NCBI RefSeq assembly: GCF_002024505.1
Contig: NZ_CP019402.1
Location: 1,426,001-1,490,000 of the forward strand
Length of the DNA stretch: 64,000 nucleotides
Direction of reading: 5' to 3'
DNA from: Plantibacter flavus
GTDB lineage: Bacteria; Actinomycetota; Actinomycetes; Actinomycetales; Microbacteriaceae
Shown here: piece by piece, positions 49,867 through 59,636 of the stretch
Layout of the letters: each line of letters begins with the position of its first letter
How positions within the stretch are numbered: the stretch's first letter is position 1
The notes under the pieces: model-generated
Database searches by the model: none
What the model was told of the DNA's origin: nothing
The model's input: only the letters and a program-made list of their open reading frames with translations
Program-made: the position numbers and the translations under genes

Positions 49867-51174
49867 ATGGCAGCTCCAGTGAACCCGCCGCGCGGCATGC
49901 GCGATTTCCTCCCCGCCGACAAGGCCCGCCGGGAGCACGCGCTGGGCACCATCCGTCGCGTCTTCACCGCGCATGGCTTCGACGAGATCGAGACGCCCGT
50001 GGTGGAGGAGTACGAGCGGCTGCACTCGGGGCTCGGCGGCGACAACGAGAAGATGGCGTTCAACATCCTCCGGCGGAAGCTCACCCCGGAGGCCATCGTG
50101 GCCGCAGCGGACAACCAGACCGAACTCACCGACCTCGGCCTGCGCTTCGACCTCACCGTGCCGCTCGCCCGGTTCTACGCGACGCACCGGGCCGAGCTCC
50201 CGCCGGTGTTCCGCTCGATCCAGATCGCGCCGGTCTGGCGCGGCGAACGGCCGCAGCAGGGCCGGTACCGCCAGTTCGTGCAGTGCGACATCGACATCAT
50301 CGGAGAGTCGTCGAACCTCGCGGAGACCGAGCTCATCATCGCGACCCTCGGGGCCCTCGCCGAGCTCGGCATCACCGGCTGCAGCGTGCGGATCAACGAC
50401 CGCCGACTCCTCATCGGGATGCTCGAATCGCTGGGCTTCCCCGCCGACGAGCACGCACAGGTGCTCATCACGATCGACAAGCTCGACAAGATCGGTCAGC
50501 AGGGCGTGGTCGCCGAACTGCGCGACCGTGGCGTCGACGCCACCGCCGTCGACGCACTCAAGGCCTTCTTCTCCCGTCCGCAGACGATGGAGTTCAACAC
50601 CTTCGGCGAGCGGGCGATCCGCAAGGCGCTGCCGCTCGGTGCCGATGACGCCGTCGTCGCGGAGCTCGACGCGCTCGGGAAGGGCGTCGCCGCGGCGACC
50701 TCCCTCCAGGGTCAGCAGGCCGACCCCTTCGCGAACCCGCTGGTGTTCGACCCCTTCCTGGTGCGGGGCATGGGGTACTACACGGGCGCCATCTTCGAGA
50801 TCGCGCACCCCGACCTCGGGTACTCGCTCGGCGGCGGTGGTCGCTACGACGGCATGATCGGGCGTTTCCTCGGCCAGGACGTGCCGGCGGTCGGATTCTC
50901 GATCGGCTTCGAGCGCATCGTCGACCTCATCGAGCTCCCCGCCGGAGCGGCCGCGGATGCCGTCGTGCTCGTGCACGACCGTGACGTGGCGCCGATGACG
51001 CTGGTCGCGTTGAAGGCCAAGCTCGTCGCCCAGGGGCGTCGCGTGCGCCTCGAAGCCCGTGTGAAGAACCTCAAGGCACTCCTCGACCGCGTGTCGGCAG
51101 CCGGTTTCGGCGCCTTCGCGTTCGTCTCGGCCGACTCGACGCTCGAGTCGCTCGAGTTCAAATCGCTCGACTGA
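49867..51174 (+). CDS. hisS: Histidyl-tRNA synthetase
   Basis: Class II aminoacyl-tRNA synthetase (435 aa). PPRGMRDFLPADKARREHAL is the usual opening; motif 2 is FRSIQIAPVWRGERPQQGRYRQFVQCDIDIIG, the His-specific motif is YYTGAIFEIAHPDLGYSLGGGGRYDGM, and motif 3 is GFSIGFERIVDLI. The C-terminal anticodon-binding domain is present. Normal length. Confidence 0.96.
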   Translation: MAAPVNPPRGMRDFLPADKARREHALGTIRRVFTAHGFDEIETPVVEEYERLHSGLGGDNEKMAFNILRRKLTPEAIVAAADNQTELTDLGLRFDLTVPLARFYATHRAELPPVFRSIQIAPVWRGERPQQGRYRQFVQCDIDIIGESSNLAETELIIATLGALAELGITGCSVRINDRRLLIGMLESLGFPADEHAQVLITIDKLDKIGQQGVVAELRDRGVDATAVDALKAFFSRPQTMEFNTFGERAIRKALPLGADDAVVAELDALGKGVAAATSLQGQQADPFANPLVFDPFLVRGMGYYTGAIFEIAHPDLGYSLGGGGRYDGMIGRFLGQDVPAVGFSIGFERIVDLIELPAGAAADAVVLVHDRDVAPMTLVALKAKLVAQGRRVRLEARVKNLKALLDRVSAAGFGAFAFVSADSTLESLEFKSLD

Positions 51175-51241
51175 CGATTCCCGCACCCGCTTCCCGATCC
51201 TCGGCGCGCTTCCGAGCCGCTGCCCAGCTCGTCGGTGCAGG

Positions 51242-52315
51242 ATGGAGCATTCGGCCGGATCGCCTCCCTCGAGCGATCCGACCGCTCTGCCCCCGATCGA
51301 AGAACTGGTTCCCCCGATGAGCGTCATGGCCCCTGCAGCGCGCCCGCAGCGCGCCCCGGAGTCGACCGGCCCCACGCGCCGCCGGGTGAGCCTCGTGCGG
51401 CGCCGGGCGACGACGCTCGCGCTGGCCGTCGGTGTCCCGCTCGCCCTGCTGACGGCCGCCCACGCCCTCGTCCCCGACATCCTCGGCCTCGGGCTCGTCT
51501 GGGACAACGCCCTGCCGTGGACGTGGGTCCTGCTGCCGGTGCTCTTCCTCGTCCTCCTCGTCGCCCGCACGCCGGGCGCCGTCATCGGTCTCCTCGCGCC
51601 GACGCTCGTCTGGGCCTTCCTGTTCGGCCCCGGCGTCGTCCCCATGGGCGACGGGCGCTCGGCGGTCCCGGCCGAGGCCTCCCTCACGGTCGCCAGCCAG
51701 AACCTCGGGCCGGAGGGCGATCCCGCGGTCATCGCGGGTTCCCTCCAGGCGAGTGGTGCGGATCTCATCGCGCTCCAGGAGATCGAGGACCACGACCGCG
51801 AACCACTCGCCGCGACGCTCGACGAGCAGTACCCGTACTCCGTGCTCACGGGGACGGTGGGTCTCTGGAGCCGCTATCCGATCGCCGACTCGGTCGGGCT
51901 GAAGCTCGGCCTCGACTGGTACCGGGCGATCAACGCCGTCGTCGACACCCCGTCCGGGGCCGTGAGCGTCTACGTGATCCACGCCGACTCCGCGCGTCCG
52001 GGTGCGCACGCCGAACGGGACGTGATGCTCGCGGAGTTGGCCGAAACCGTCGCGGCGAACACCCGTGATCGGATCGTCGTCATGGGCGACTTCAACGCCT
52101 CCGCCTCCGACCGGGCGCTCGCCGCACTCCAGAGCGAGGTGTCTGAGCCCAACCAGAGCGAGGGAGGCTTCGGACTCACCTGGCCGGCCGGGACACCGCT
52201 CATGCGACTCGACCACGTCTTCGTCCGCGGCATGACCGCGACCCACAACGCCGTCGGCGACGCCGAGGGCAGCGACCACCACGGCATCGTGTCGAGCTTC
52301 CGGCTCGACCGCTGA
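51242..52315 (+). CDS. Membrane-anchored endonuclease/exonuclease/phosphatase-fold protein
   Basis: A 357-aa protein. A variable cytoplasmic N-terminus is followed by three hydrophobic helices (LALAVGVPLALLTAAHALV, WTWVLLPVLFLVLLVA, AVIGLLAPTLVWAFLFG) and an external EEP domain. SQNLG, ALQEIED (Glu metal ligand), DFNAS and EGSDHHGIV (SDHH) are the catalytic motifs of the DNase I/Mg-dependent phosphatase superfamily. Substrates could be nucleic acid, phospholipid or sugar phosphate outside the cell. Start choice is uncertain: an internal ATG at 51317 (MSVMAPAARP) is equally possible, and neither has a clear ribosome binding site. Confidence 0.8.
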   Translation: MEHSAGSPPSSDPTALPPIEELVPPMSVMAPAARPQRAPESTGPTRRRVSLVRRRATTLALAVGVPLALLTAAHALVPDILGLGLVWDNALPWTWVLLPVLFLVLLVARTPGAVIGLLAPTLVWAFLFGPGVVPMGDGRSAVPAEASLTVASQNLGPEGDPAVIAGSLQASGADLIALQEIEDHDREPLAATLDEQYPYSVLTGTVGLWSRYPIADSVGLKLGLDWYRAINAVVDTPSGAVSVYVIHADSARPGAHAERDVMLAELAETVAANTRDRIVVMGDFNASASDRALAALQSEVSEPNQSEGGFGLTWPAGTPLMRLDHVFVRGMTATHNAVGDAEGSDHHGIVSSFRLDR

Positions 52316-52368
52316 CCGCGCGCCTCGGGCGACGATCCGCGGCTCTGCGCCCGTTCAGCCGATGTCAC

Positions 52369-53712
<1,344 letters not shown>

Positions 53713-53724
53713 GCATCGTCACCT

Positions 53725-53766
53725 GAAGGCTCTCAGGGGTGCCGATCGGCACCCCTGAGAGCCTTC
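53725..53766. terminator. Strong palindromic terminator after eno
   Basis: A perfect 42-bp palindrome with 21-bp arms starting GAAGGCTCTCAGGGGTGCCG lies 12 nt after the eno stop and 20 nt before the next start codon. It should reduce read-through from highly expressed eno into the division gene. Confidence 0.9.
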
Positions 53767-53786
53767 GTCGTGTGCGGGAGGCGCCT

Positions 53787-54563
53787 GTGAAGAAGCCATC
53801 GATGCCGGCCGGCGGCGAGTCGGAGCGCACCCCGTCCGGCAGCGGAGCAGCGTCCTCCTCGTCCTCCGGCTCGTCGAAGCAGCGACCGGCGTCGAAGCCC
53901 CGGTCGAGCTCCGCGGATGCCTCCGCCAAGCGCTCCTCCTCGTCGTCCAAGCGCCCGGCGGGAGCCACCGCGAAGCCCGCACGCTCCGCAGCGACAGCCC
54001 CGCGGTCGACGACGAAGGCCCCGCGATCCGCGTCGGCCGGTTCCTCGGCACCGCGCTCGCGGACCGGCTCGACACGGACCACCCCGGCACGCCAGTCGGA
54101 CGCCGGTGGCTGGTTGCGGAGTCTGCGACTGTCCGGGTTCAGCGTCCTGCTCCTCGGGATCCTCGTGCTCGGGGTCGTCGTCCTCGCGCCGAACCTCAAG
54201 ACTTTCCTCGAGCAGCGGCAGCAGATCGCCGCGCTGGAGGCCGGTGTCGCCGACACCCAGAAGCAGGTGGACGCGCAGCAGGCCGAACGCGAGCGCTGGA
54301 ACGACCAGAGCTACGTCATGACCCAGGCGCGCGACCGCCTGTTCTACGCTCTACCCGGCGAGGTCAGCTACATCATCATCAACGACGTCGACCCGGCCTC
54401 GCTGCCCACCACCGAGACACCCGTGAGCGACACGCTCGTCGACTCGCAGTCCGACTGGCTCGACGGGCTGCTGTCCTCGCTCGTCGCCACCGGCTATTCG
54501 CCGGCCCCGGTCGCGACCGAGACCCCTGCTCCCACGCAGACGACGCCTCCCGCCGGCGGCTGA
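53787..54563 (+). CDS. FtsB/DivIC-family septum formation initiator
   Basis: A 258-aa single-pass division protein. A long Ser/Arg/Pro/Ala-rich disordered cytoplasmic region (about 110 residues) precedes one helix (LSGFSVLLLGILVLGVVVLA), followed by a short coiled coil (QRQQIAALEAGVADTQKQVDAQQAERERW) and the conserved LFYALPGEVSYIII block. It should join FtsL and FtsQ at the septum. A Pro/Thr-rich tail ends the protein. The GTG follows GGGAGG by 5 nt. It lies downstream of eno as usual. Confidence 0.87.
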   Translation: MKKPSMPAGGESERTPSGSGAASSSSSGSSKQRPASKPRSSSADASAKRSSSSSKRPAGATAKPARSAATAPRSTTKAPRSASAGSSAPRSRTGSTRTTPARQSDAGGWLRSLRLSGFSVLLLGILVLGVVVLAPNLKTFLEQRQQIAALEAGVADTQKQVDAQQAERERWNDQSYVMTQARDRLFYALPGEVSYIIINDVDPASLPTTETPVSDTLVDSQSDWLDGLLSSLVATGYSPAPVATETPAPTQTTPPAGG

Positions 54564-54589
54564 CGTCCGGACGCAGTGGTGAACCCGGC

Positions 54590-54595
54590 GATAAT
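54590..54595 (+). promoter_or_regulatory. -10 box (GATAAT) of the DUF501 gene
   Basis: GATAAT ends 6 nt before the ATG, giving a probable leaderless transcript. Confidence 0.6.
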
Positions 54596-54601
54596 GGAAC
54601 C

Positions 54602-55123
54602 ATGAGCACCCCTCCCTTCGGCCCCGTCTCCGAGCGCGACGTCGAGATCGTGTCGGCGCAACTGGGACGCCCGGCGCGGAACGTCGTCGGCATCGCGGCG
54701 CGCTGTGTCTGCGGCGCCCCGACGGTCGTCTCCACCGCTCCTCGCCTGGCCGACGGCACGCCGTTCCCCACGTTCTACTACCTGACCCACCCGGCCGCCA
54801 CGGCCGCGGTCTCCTCGCTCGAGGCGACCCAGGTGATGAACGAGTACAACGAGCTCCTGGCCGAGGACGAAGCGGTCCGCGCTGCCTACGCCACCGCGCA
54901 CACGGCCTACCTCGCCGACCGCACCTCCATCGCCGAGGTCGCCGAGATCGACGGGATCTCCGCCGGCGGCATGCCGGTGCGGGTCAAGTGCCTCCACGCG
55001 CTCGTCGGCCACGCCCTTGCGGCTGGTCCGGGCGTCAACCCCATCGGCGACCTCGCGCTCGACCGCGCGAGCTGGAGCCCCGAGGTGTGCGCATGCGCGG
55101 ACGGCCAGGCGGGGCAGGGATAG
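54602..55123 (+). CDS. DUF501 domain protein
   Basis: A 173-aa member of DUF501, a conserved actinobacterial family of unknown function that usually follows eno and ftsB. Conserved features are RNVVGIAARCVCGAPTVV with a CxC pair (C35, C37), FPTFYYLTHPAATAAVSSLEA, and VKCLHALVGHALAAGPGVNPIG with a further Cys and His. The Cys/His set could bind a metal. It overlaps the protease gene start by about 30 nt. Confidence 0.88.
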   Translation: MSTPPFGPVSERDVEIVSAQLGRPARNVVGIAARCVCGAPTVVSTAPRLADGTPFPTFYYLTHPAATAAVSSLEATQVMNEYNELLAEDEAVRAAYATAHTAYLADRTSIAEVAEIDGISAGGMPVRVKCLHALVGHALAAGPGVNPIGDLALDRASWSPEVCACADGQAGQG

Positions 55124-56466
55124 GCCCCGCACGCGACGGGGGTCGCCTGTGGGGGAGTGACGGACCGCGACGCGGAGACCGTCGTCGTCCGCGCGGCCTC
55201 CGAGGTGCGCTGTCGGCGCTGTCCGCGGTGCTCCTGGCGTTCTCGCTCGTGGGGACGCAGGCGCTCCCGGCGTCGGCGGACACGGTGCGCGACATGCAGT
55301 ACTGGCTCGGCGACTACGGCTTCACGACGGCCTGGGAGACGACGAAGGGCGCCGGTGTCACCGTCGCCGTGATCGACACCGGCATCGCGAGCGGTCCCGC
55401 GGAGATGACCGGCGCGGTCGCGGGAGGCGTCGACGTCTCCGGGCTCGGGAGTCCCGACGGCCGGACTCCGGTCGGGTCCGAGGGGAGCGAGCACGGGACG
55501 CTGGTCGCCTCGATGATCGCCGGTCGTGGTCGCACGGGCGGTGCCGGGGTCATCGGCGTGGCGCCCGAGGCGCGCTTGCTCTCCGTCTCGGTCGGGTTCG
55601 GCTCCGACGGGTCGGCCGTCGTCCCCTGGGACGACCAGATCGCGACCGCTGTCCGTTGGGCGGTGGACAATGGCGCGGACGTCATCAACATGTCCCTGAC
55701 GCGTAACAGTCTCGACTGGCCGACGAGCTGGGACGACGCCTTCCTCTACGCCTTCTCGCACGACGTGGTCGTGGTGGCTGCAGCGGGCAACCGGGGGAGT
55801 GGGACGGTCGAGGTCGGCGCTCCGGCGACGATCCCGGGCGTGCTGACCGTCGCCGGTGTGGATCGCACGGGGTCGGCGAGCTTCGACGCCTCGAGCCAGG
55901 GCATCACGATCGCCGTCGCTGCGCCGAGTGAGCAACTCGTCGGGGTGACGCCCGCCGGGTCCTACGTGCAGTGGCAGGGGACGAGCGGGGCGGCGCCGAT
56001 CGTCTCCGGACTCGTGGCCCTCGTCCGCTCCGCCTGGCCGGAGCTCAGCGCCGCCGACGCCATCAAGCGCGTGACGGCAACGGCGAAGCAGGTGGGCGAC
56101 TCCGCGCAGAGCCCCATCTACGGTGCAGGTCTCATCGACGCCGCGAAGGCGGTCAGCGGTTCCGTCGGTCCGGCGACGACCTCGCCGGAGCAGCAGCTGT
56201 CCGACTGGATCACGCTCTACCGACGGGCACCGCAGGTCCCCGATCCCGATCCGGGTGCCGAGCAGCCGTCGCCGACACCGGAGCCGGTACCCCCGGCGAT
56301 CCCGGAGAACGAAGCCGTCGAGGTGCGCGCCAACCCCTTCCTCCCGACGCCGAGCACCCTGCTCTACGGCTCGCTGCCACTGGCGCTCCTCCTCGGAACT
56401 GGTAGCCTGGTCACGCTCGGTGTCATAGGCGCTACCAGGCATTTCAAGCGGGTGCTGCAGAAGTAG
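55093..56466 (+). CDS. Secreted S8 serine protease, mycosin-like
   Basis: A 457-aa subtilisin-family protease. After a basic N-terminus comes a signal helix (ALSALSAVLLAFSLVGTQAL) cut near LPASA. The catalytic triad is D95 (VAVIDTGI), H134 (SEHGTLVAS) and S298 (QGTSGAAP), with N233 (AAAGN) as oxyanion residue. A Pro-rich segment and a C-terminal helix (LLYGSLPLALLLGTGSLVTLG) with basic tail give membrane anchoring as in MycP mycosins. No type VII secretion genes lie nearby, so a link to secretion is open. The ATG overlaps the DUF501 gene; starts are uncertain by a few codons (GTG at 55087). Confidence 0.87.
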   Translation: MRGRPGGAGIGPARDGGRLWGSDGPRRGDRRRPRGLRGALSALSAVLLAFSLVGTQALPASADTVRDMQYWLGDYGFTTAWETTKGAGVTVAVIDTGIASGPAEMTGAVAGGVDVSGLGSPDGRTPVGSEGSEHGTLVASMIAGRGRTGGAGVIGVAPEARLLSVSVGFGSDGSAVVPWDDQIATAVRWAVDNGADVINMSLTRNSLDWPTSWDDAFLYAFSHDVVVVAAAGNRGSGTVEVGAPATIPGVLTVAGVDRTGSASFDASSQGITIAVAAPSEQLVGVTPAGSYVQWQGTSGAAPIVSGLVALVRSAWPELSAADAIKRVTATAKQVGDSAQSPIYGAGLIDAAKAVSGSVGPATTSPEQQLSDWITLYRRAPQVPDPDPGAEQPSPTPEPVPPAIPENEAVEVRANPFLPTPSTLLYGSLPLALLLGTGSLVTLGVIGATRHFKRVLQK

Positions 56467-56479
56467 TACTCTGTTCCGA

Positions 56480-56485
56480 TATTCT
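56480..56485 (+). promoter_or_regulatory. -10 box (TATTCT) of ndh
   Basis: TATTCT lies 47 nt before the GTG start, leaving a leader with a TAGGAGA ribosome binding site. Confidence 0.45.
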
Positions 56486-56532
56486 CAGACACTCATCTGA
56501 ACCAATCGTCTTGACGTAGGAGATCGTTCGCC

Positions 56533-58086
56533 GTGCCCAAAATTCTGATCGTCGGTGGTGGTTACGCCGGGTTCTACACCGCATGGAAGCTCGAGAAGCA
56601 GCTTCGTCGTGGTGAGGCCGAAGTCACCATGGTCGACCCGCTGCCCTACATGACCTACCAGCCCTTCCTGCCGGAGGTCGCCGCCGGTTCCATCGAGCCG
56701 CGTCACGCGGTCGTCTCGCCGCGTCGTCACCTGAAGCACACCAACGTGATCACCGCCAAGGTCACGGGCATCAACCACGCCGAGAAGAAGGCGACCATCA
56801 CGCCTGAGGTCGGTGAGCCCTGGGAGGTCGACTACGACATCATCGTCGTCACCGCCGGAGCCGTCTCCCGCACCTTCCCGATCCCCGGTGTCGCCGACAC
56901 CGCGATCGGGCTCAAGACCATCGAAGAGGCCGTCGCGATCCGCGACCGCGTGCTCTCCAACTTCGACAAGGCCGCGAACCTGCCGGCGGGTCCCGAGCGC
57001 GACCGCCTTTTGACGTTCACGGTCGTCGGTGGCGGCTTCGCCGGTATCGAGGTCTTCGCCGAGCTGCGTTCGTTCGCGAGCTCGCTGCTGAAGTTCTACC
57101 CGCAGCTGTCCTTCGAGGACACGCACTTCCACCTCATCGAGGCCATGGGGCGCATCATGCCCGAGGTCAAGATCGAGACGAGCCACTGGGTCCTCAAGAA
57201 CCTGGCCGAGCGCGGCGCGCTCGTGCACCTCGACACGCAGCTGCAGTCGGCTGTCGACGGCAAGATCGAGCTCTCGACCGGTGAGTCGTTCGAGTCCGAC
57301 CTCATCGTCTGGACCGCCGGTGTCATGGCGAACCCGGGCGTCGTCCGCGGTGGCGACCTCCCCGTCGAGGAGCGCGGTCGCATCAAGACCCGCGCCGACC
57401 TCCGTGTCGGCACCGACGACGACATCGTCGAGGGCGCCTGGGCGGCCGGCGACGTCTCCGCCGTCCCCGACCTCAGCGGTGGTGGCGTCGGCGGCTTCTG
57501 CGTGCCGAACGCTCAGCACGCCGTCCGTCAGGGCAAGCTCCTCGCGAAGAACATCACCGCGGTCCTCCGTGGCGAGGAGCCGAAGAACTACTTCCACAAG
57601 AACATGGGTGCGGTCGCCGGTCTCGGCATCGGCGTCGGTGTCTTCCAGTCCGGCAACCTCGCGATCAAGGGCCTCCCGGCCTGGTTCGCGCACCGTGGGT
57701 ACCACGGGCTGGCCATGCCGAGCTTCGAGCGCAAGTTCCGCGTGTTCGGTGGCTGGTGGAACAACTTCTGGCTCGGACGCGACATCGTCTCCCTGTCGGC
57801 CGTGCAGAACCCGCGTGAGGCCTTCGAGACCTTCGCATCGCGCCCGAAGCCCCCGGCAGACGCTGCGGCCCCCGCAGCCGCTCCGGCGGCTCCCGCGGCG
57901 GCTGAGAAGCCCGCTCGCAAGGCTCCTGTGAAGCGTAAGCCGAAGGCCGTCGCCCCGGCCGAGGCAGCAGCGCCCGCCGCCGAAGCACCTGCTGCAGAGG
58001 CTCCCGCCGGCACCGGTGCCCCGACCGGTGCCGACGACGAGCAGGCCTACGCGACGCCCGCTGAGGAAGTCAGCGCGAACAAGTAG
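56533..58086 (+). CDS. ndh: Type II NADH dehydrogenase (NDH-2)
   Basis: A 517-aa membrane-associated flavoprotein that oxidises NADH and reduces menaquinone without pumping protons. ILIVGGGYAGFYTAWKLEKQL binds FAD, FTVVGGGFAGIEVFAELRSFA binds NADH, and GAWAAGDVSAVPD is the C-terminal FAD motif; AQHAVRQGKLLAKNI is typical. An unusual tail of about 85 residues, rich in Ala and Pro with a basic patch (RKAPVKRKPKAV), follows the catalytic core and may tether or regulate the enzyme. A 13-bp terminator follows. Confidence 0.93.
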   Translation: MPKILIVGGGYAGFYTAWKLEKQLRRGEAEVTMVDPLPYMTYQPFLPEVAAGSIEPRHAVVSPRRHLKHTNVITAKVTGINHAEKKATITPEVGEPWEVDYDIIVVTAGAVSRTFPIPGVADTAIGLKTIEEAVAIRDRVLSNFDKAANLPAGPERDRLLTFTVVGGGFAGIEVFAELRSFASSLLKFYPQLSFEDTHFHLIEAMGRIMPEVKIETSHWVLKNLAERGALVHLDTQLQSAVDGKIELSTGESFESDLIVWTAGVMANPGVVRGGDLPVEERGRIKTRADLRVGTDDDIVEGAWAAGDVSAVPDLSGGGVGGFCVPNAQHAVRQGKLLAKNITAVLRGEEPKNYFHKNMGAVAGLGIGVGVFQSGNLAIKGLPAWFAHRGYHGLAMPSFERKFRVFGGWWNNFWLGRDIVSLSAVQNPREAFETFASRPKPPADAAAPAAAPAAPAAAEKPARKAPVKRKPKAVAPAEAAAPAAEAPAAEAPAGTGAPTGADDEQAYATPAEEVSANK

Positions 58087-58113
58087 TCCGGACCGGAGCC
58101 CGGCTCCGTTCCT

Positions 58114-58157
58114 CGAGAGGCGCATGTCATCCGGTCCGCCGGGGCATGCGCCTCTCG
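58114..58157. terminator. Terminator after ndh
   Basis: CGAGAGGCGCATG and CATGCGCCTCTCG form a perfect 13-bp stem with an 18-nt loop, placed before the tRNA-Leu gene. Confidence 0.85.
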
Positions 58158-58173
58158 GCGTTCGACGCCTCGA

Positions 58174-58179
58174 TACGAT
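58174..58179 (+). promoter_or_regulatory. Possible -10 box (TACGAT) of tRNA-Leu
   Basis: TACGAT ends 9 nt before the mature 5' end of the tRNA, a typical distance for a tRNA promoter. Confidence 0.45.
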
Positions 58180-58188
58180 GAGGTGCAC

Positions 58189-58265
58189 GCCCCCGTAGCC
58201 CAACTGGCAGAGGCAGGCGACTTAAAATCGCCGCAGTGTGGGTTCGAACCCCACCGGGGGTACCA
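58189..58265 (+). tRNA. tRNA-Leu (anticodon TAA) with short variable loop
   Basis: Acceptor stem GCCCCCG pairs with CGGGGGT, the D arm has a 3-bp stem as in Leu tRNAs, the anticodon arm GGCGA-CTTAAAA-TCGCC gives anticodon TAA, and the T arm is GTGGG-TTCGAAC-CCCAC. Discriminator A73 fits leucine and CCA is encoded. The variable region is only GCAGT (5 nt), while leucine tRNAs normally have a long variable arm. Confidence 0.85.
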
Positions 58266-58347
58266 TTCGGCCTCCTCGACCCAGATCGCCCCACCGTGTC
58301 GGCCCGTTTCCTGATGGGATGCACGGGTCGTGGGGTGTGCGAGCAGG

Positions 58348-58803
58348 TCACCGCCGAGTTCGACCGGACGGCGCGGCCATCGCGGACACCGGGAGGTGCC
58401 CCGCGGCGAGGACTGCCGCCGCGACGGCGATCCACGGGTTGCTCAACCACGCTGCAGCACAGAGGAACACCACGACCGGGAGGACTGCCATCGGAATCGG
58501 CACCCACCACCAGCGCTGGTACAGCATGGTCCCGTCGCGACCGCCGAGCAGATACCGACCCCACATCGCGTAGTACCCCACCAATGCGACGAGCGCCGGG
58601 ATCGCCCACTCCCACATGACAACTCCCGGCGCGGTGATGGCCGGGACCACCAGGCACGACACTTGACCTGCACGTTCGAGCCAGATCAGCGGACGAGGTG
58701 CCCGCGTGGCGGGGATGGCGACGCTCGGTGGGAACCACAGCAGCAGGAGGTTCGGTGCCAGGACCGCGAGTCCGACGACCAGACCCCAGAAGGAAAACCC
58801 CAT
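58348..58803 (-). CDS. Small integral membrane protein of unknown function
   Basis: A 151-aa protein with four predicted helices (FWGLVVGLAVLAPNLLLLWF; VSCLVVPAITAPGVVMWEW; ALVALVGYYAMWGRYLL; PIPMAVLPVVVFLCAAAWL). A conserved-looking loop (LGGRDGTMLYQRWWWVPIP) lies between helices three and four. I do not recognise a named family with certainty. It stands alone between tRNA-Leu and a HEAT-like gene on the same strand. Confidence 0.65.
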   Translation of the reverse strand: MGFSFWGLVVGLAVLAPNLLLLWFPPSVAIPATRAPRPLIWLERAGQVSCLVVPAITAPGVVMWEWAIPALVALVGYYAMWGRYLLGGRDGTMLYQRWWWVPIPMAVLPVVVFLCAAAWLSNPWIAVAAAVLAAGHLPVSAMAAPSGRTRR

Positions 58804-58887
58804 GCTCGGAGGATAGCTCCGACCGCGCTCGCCTCCCGTCGAGCGCTTCGCCGACTCCGTGGGCCCATGGCGACGACCGAGCGGCGT

Positions 58888-59574
58888 TCAGAGCAACGAC
58901 GACAGCCGCGCCTTCCGTCGGTTCTCCCGGATGATCCACGCGACATCGGGGTGCCGCTCGTCGAGCTCGCGGAACGCGGGAAGGCCCGTTCCGGGTCGGG
59001 CAGCCACCGCGACGCTCCAGCAGTACCCGAGTGCCTGTCGGAGCGTTCTGGCGTCGTGCTGTCGGTTTCGTTCTGGCGGCAACGCGGCCAGGAACGCTGT
59101 TGTCATCTGGCACACCTCGATGGCCGCCGCTGCGACAGCCGGGTCGTGGAGCAGTCGCGGCTCACAGATCCCGGCGACGGCAGCGCGTTGCACGAGCGGC
59201 GACGCGTCTGCAGCCCATCCGCGAGCGACGTCCGTGAGCGCTGCTGCGTTCCTGTCTCCGAGATGTTGCAGACCGATGGCCACCCCTTCGCGGACCCGCC
59301 AGCGGGCGTCTGCGGCCAGCTCGCGGGCGACGCCCTCGGGCCCGGACCGTTCGGCACGGCTCCCGAGGACGGCGGCAGCGCACATGGCCTGGTATTCACC
59401 GCCGTCAGCGAGGAGCATGCGGGCATCGGCCTCATCCGCCTGGGCGAGCAGCGCCTCCAGGAGACTGAGGTTCGCGCGCGGACCGGGTAGCCCGGAGTGC
59501 TCACCGAGGAGCTGGGGCCACGCGCTGCGAGGGACGTTTTGCAACGTCGCGTCCCTCTTCGTCGCATCCGTCAT
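58888..59574 (-). CDS. HEAT-repeat-like soluble protein
   Basis: A 228-aa Ala/Arg/Leu-rich helical protein. Blocks such as LAADARWRVREGVAIGLQHLG and WAADASPLVQRAAVAGICEPRLL have the spacing and residues of HEAT repeats, which usually bind protein or nucleic acid partners. No catalytic motif is visible. The ATG has no ribosome binding site but TATGCT lies 6 nt upstream. It is divergent from the Lsr2-like gene, and the two promoters overlap. Confidence 0.6.
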   Translation of the reverse strand: MTDATKRDATLQNVPRSAWPQLLGEHSGLPGPRANLSLLEALLAQADEADARMLLADGGEYQAMCAAAVLGSRAERSGPEGVARELAADARWRVREGVAIGLQHLGDRNAAALTDVARGWAADASPLVQRAAVAGICEPRLLHDPAVAAAAIEVCQMTTAFLAALPPERNRQHDARTLRQALGYCWSVAVAARPGTGLPAFRELDERHPDVAWIIRENRRKARLSSLL

Positions 59575-59580
59575 GACGTG

Positions 59581-59586
59581 AGCATA
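59581..59586 (-). promoter_or_regulatory. -10 box (TATGCT) of the HEAT-like gene, overlapping a divergent promoter
   Basis: TATGCT on the reverse strand ends 6 nt before the ATG. On the forward strand TATGGT (59585-59590) overlaps it and could serve the Lsr2-like gene, so the two promoters may compete. Confidence 0.55.
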
Positions 59587-59636
59587 TGGTGCCTCGAGTC
59601 TCCGTCGCACGGCCGTTCCCATGGAAGGATGGACAC

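Noticed and set aside
55093..56466. Type VII secretion locus around the mycosin-like protease
   Set aside because: No EccB/C/D or WXG100 genes are in the window; the neighbours are eno, ftsB, DUF501 and ndh.
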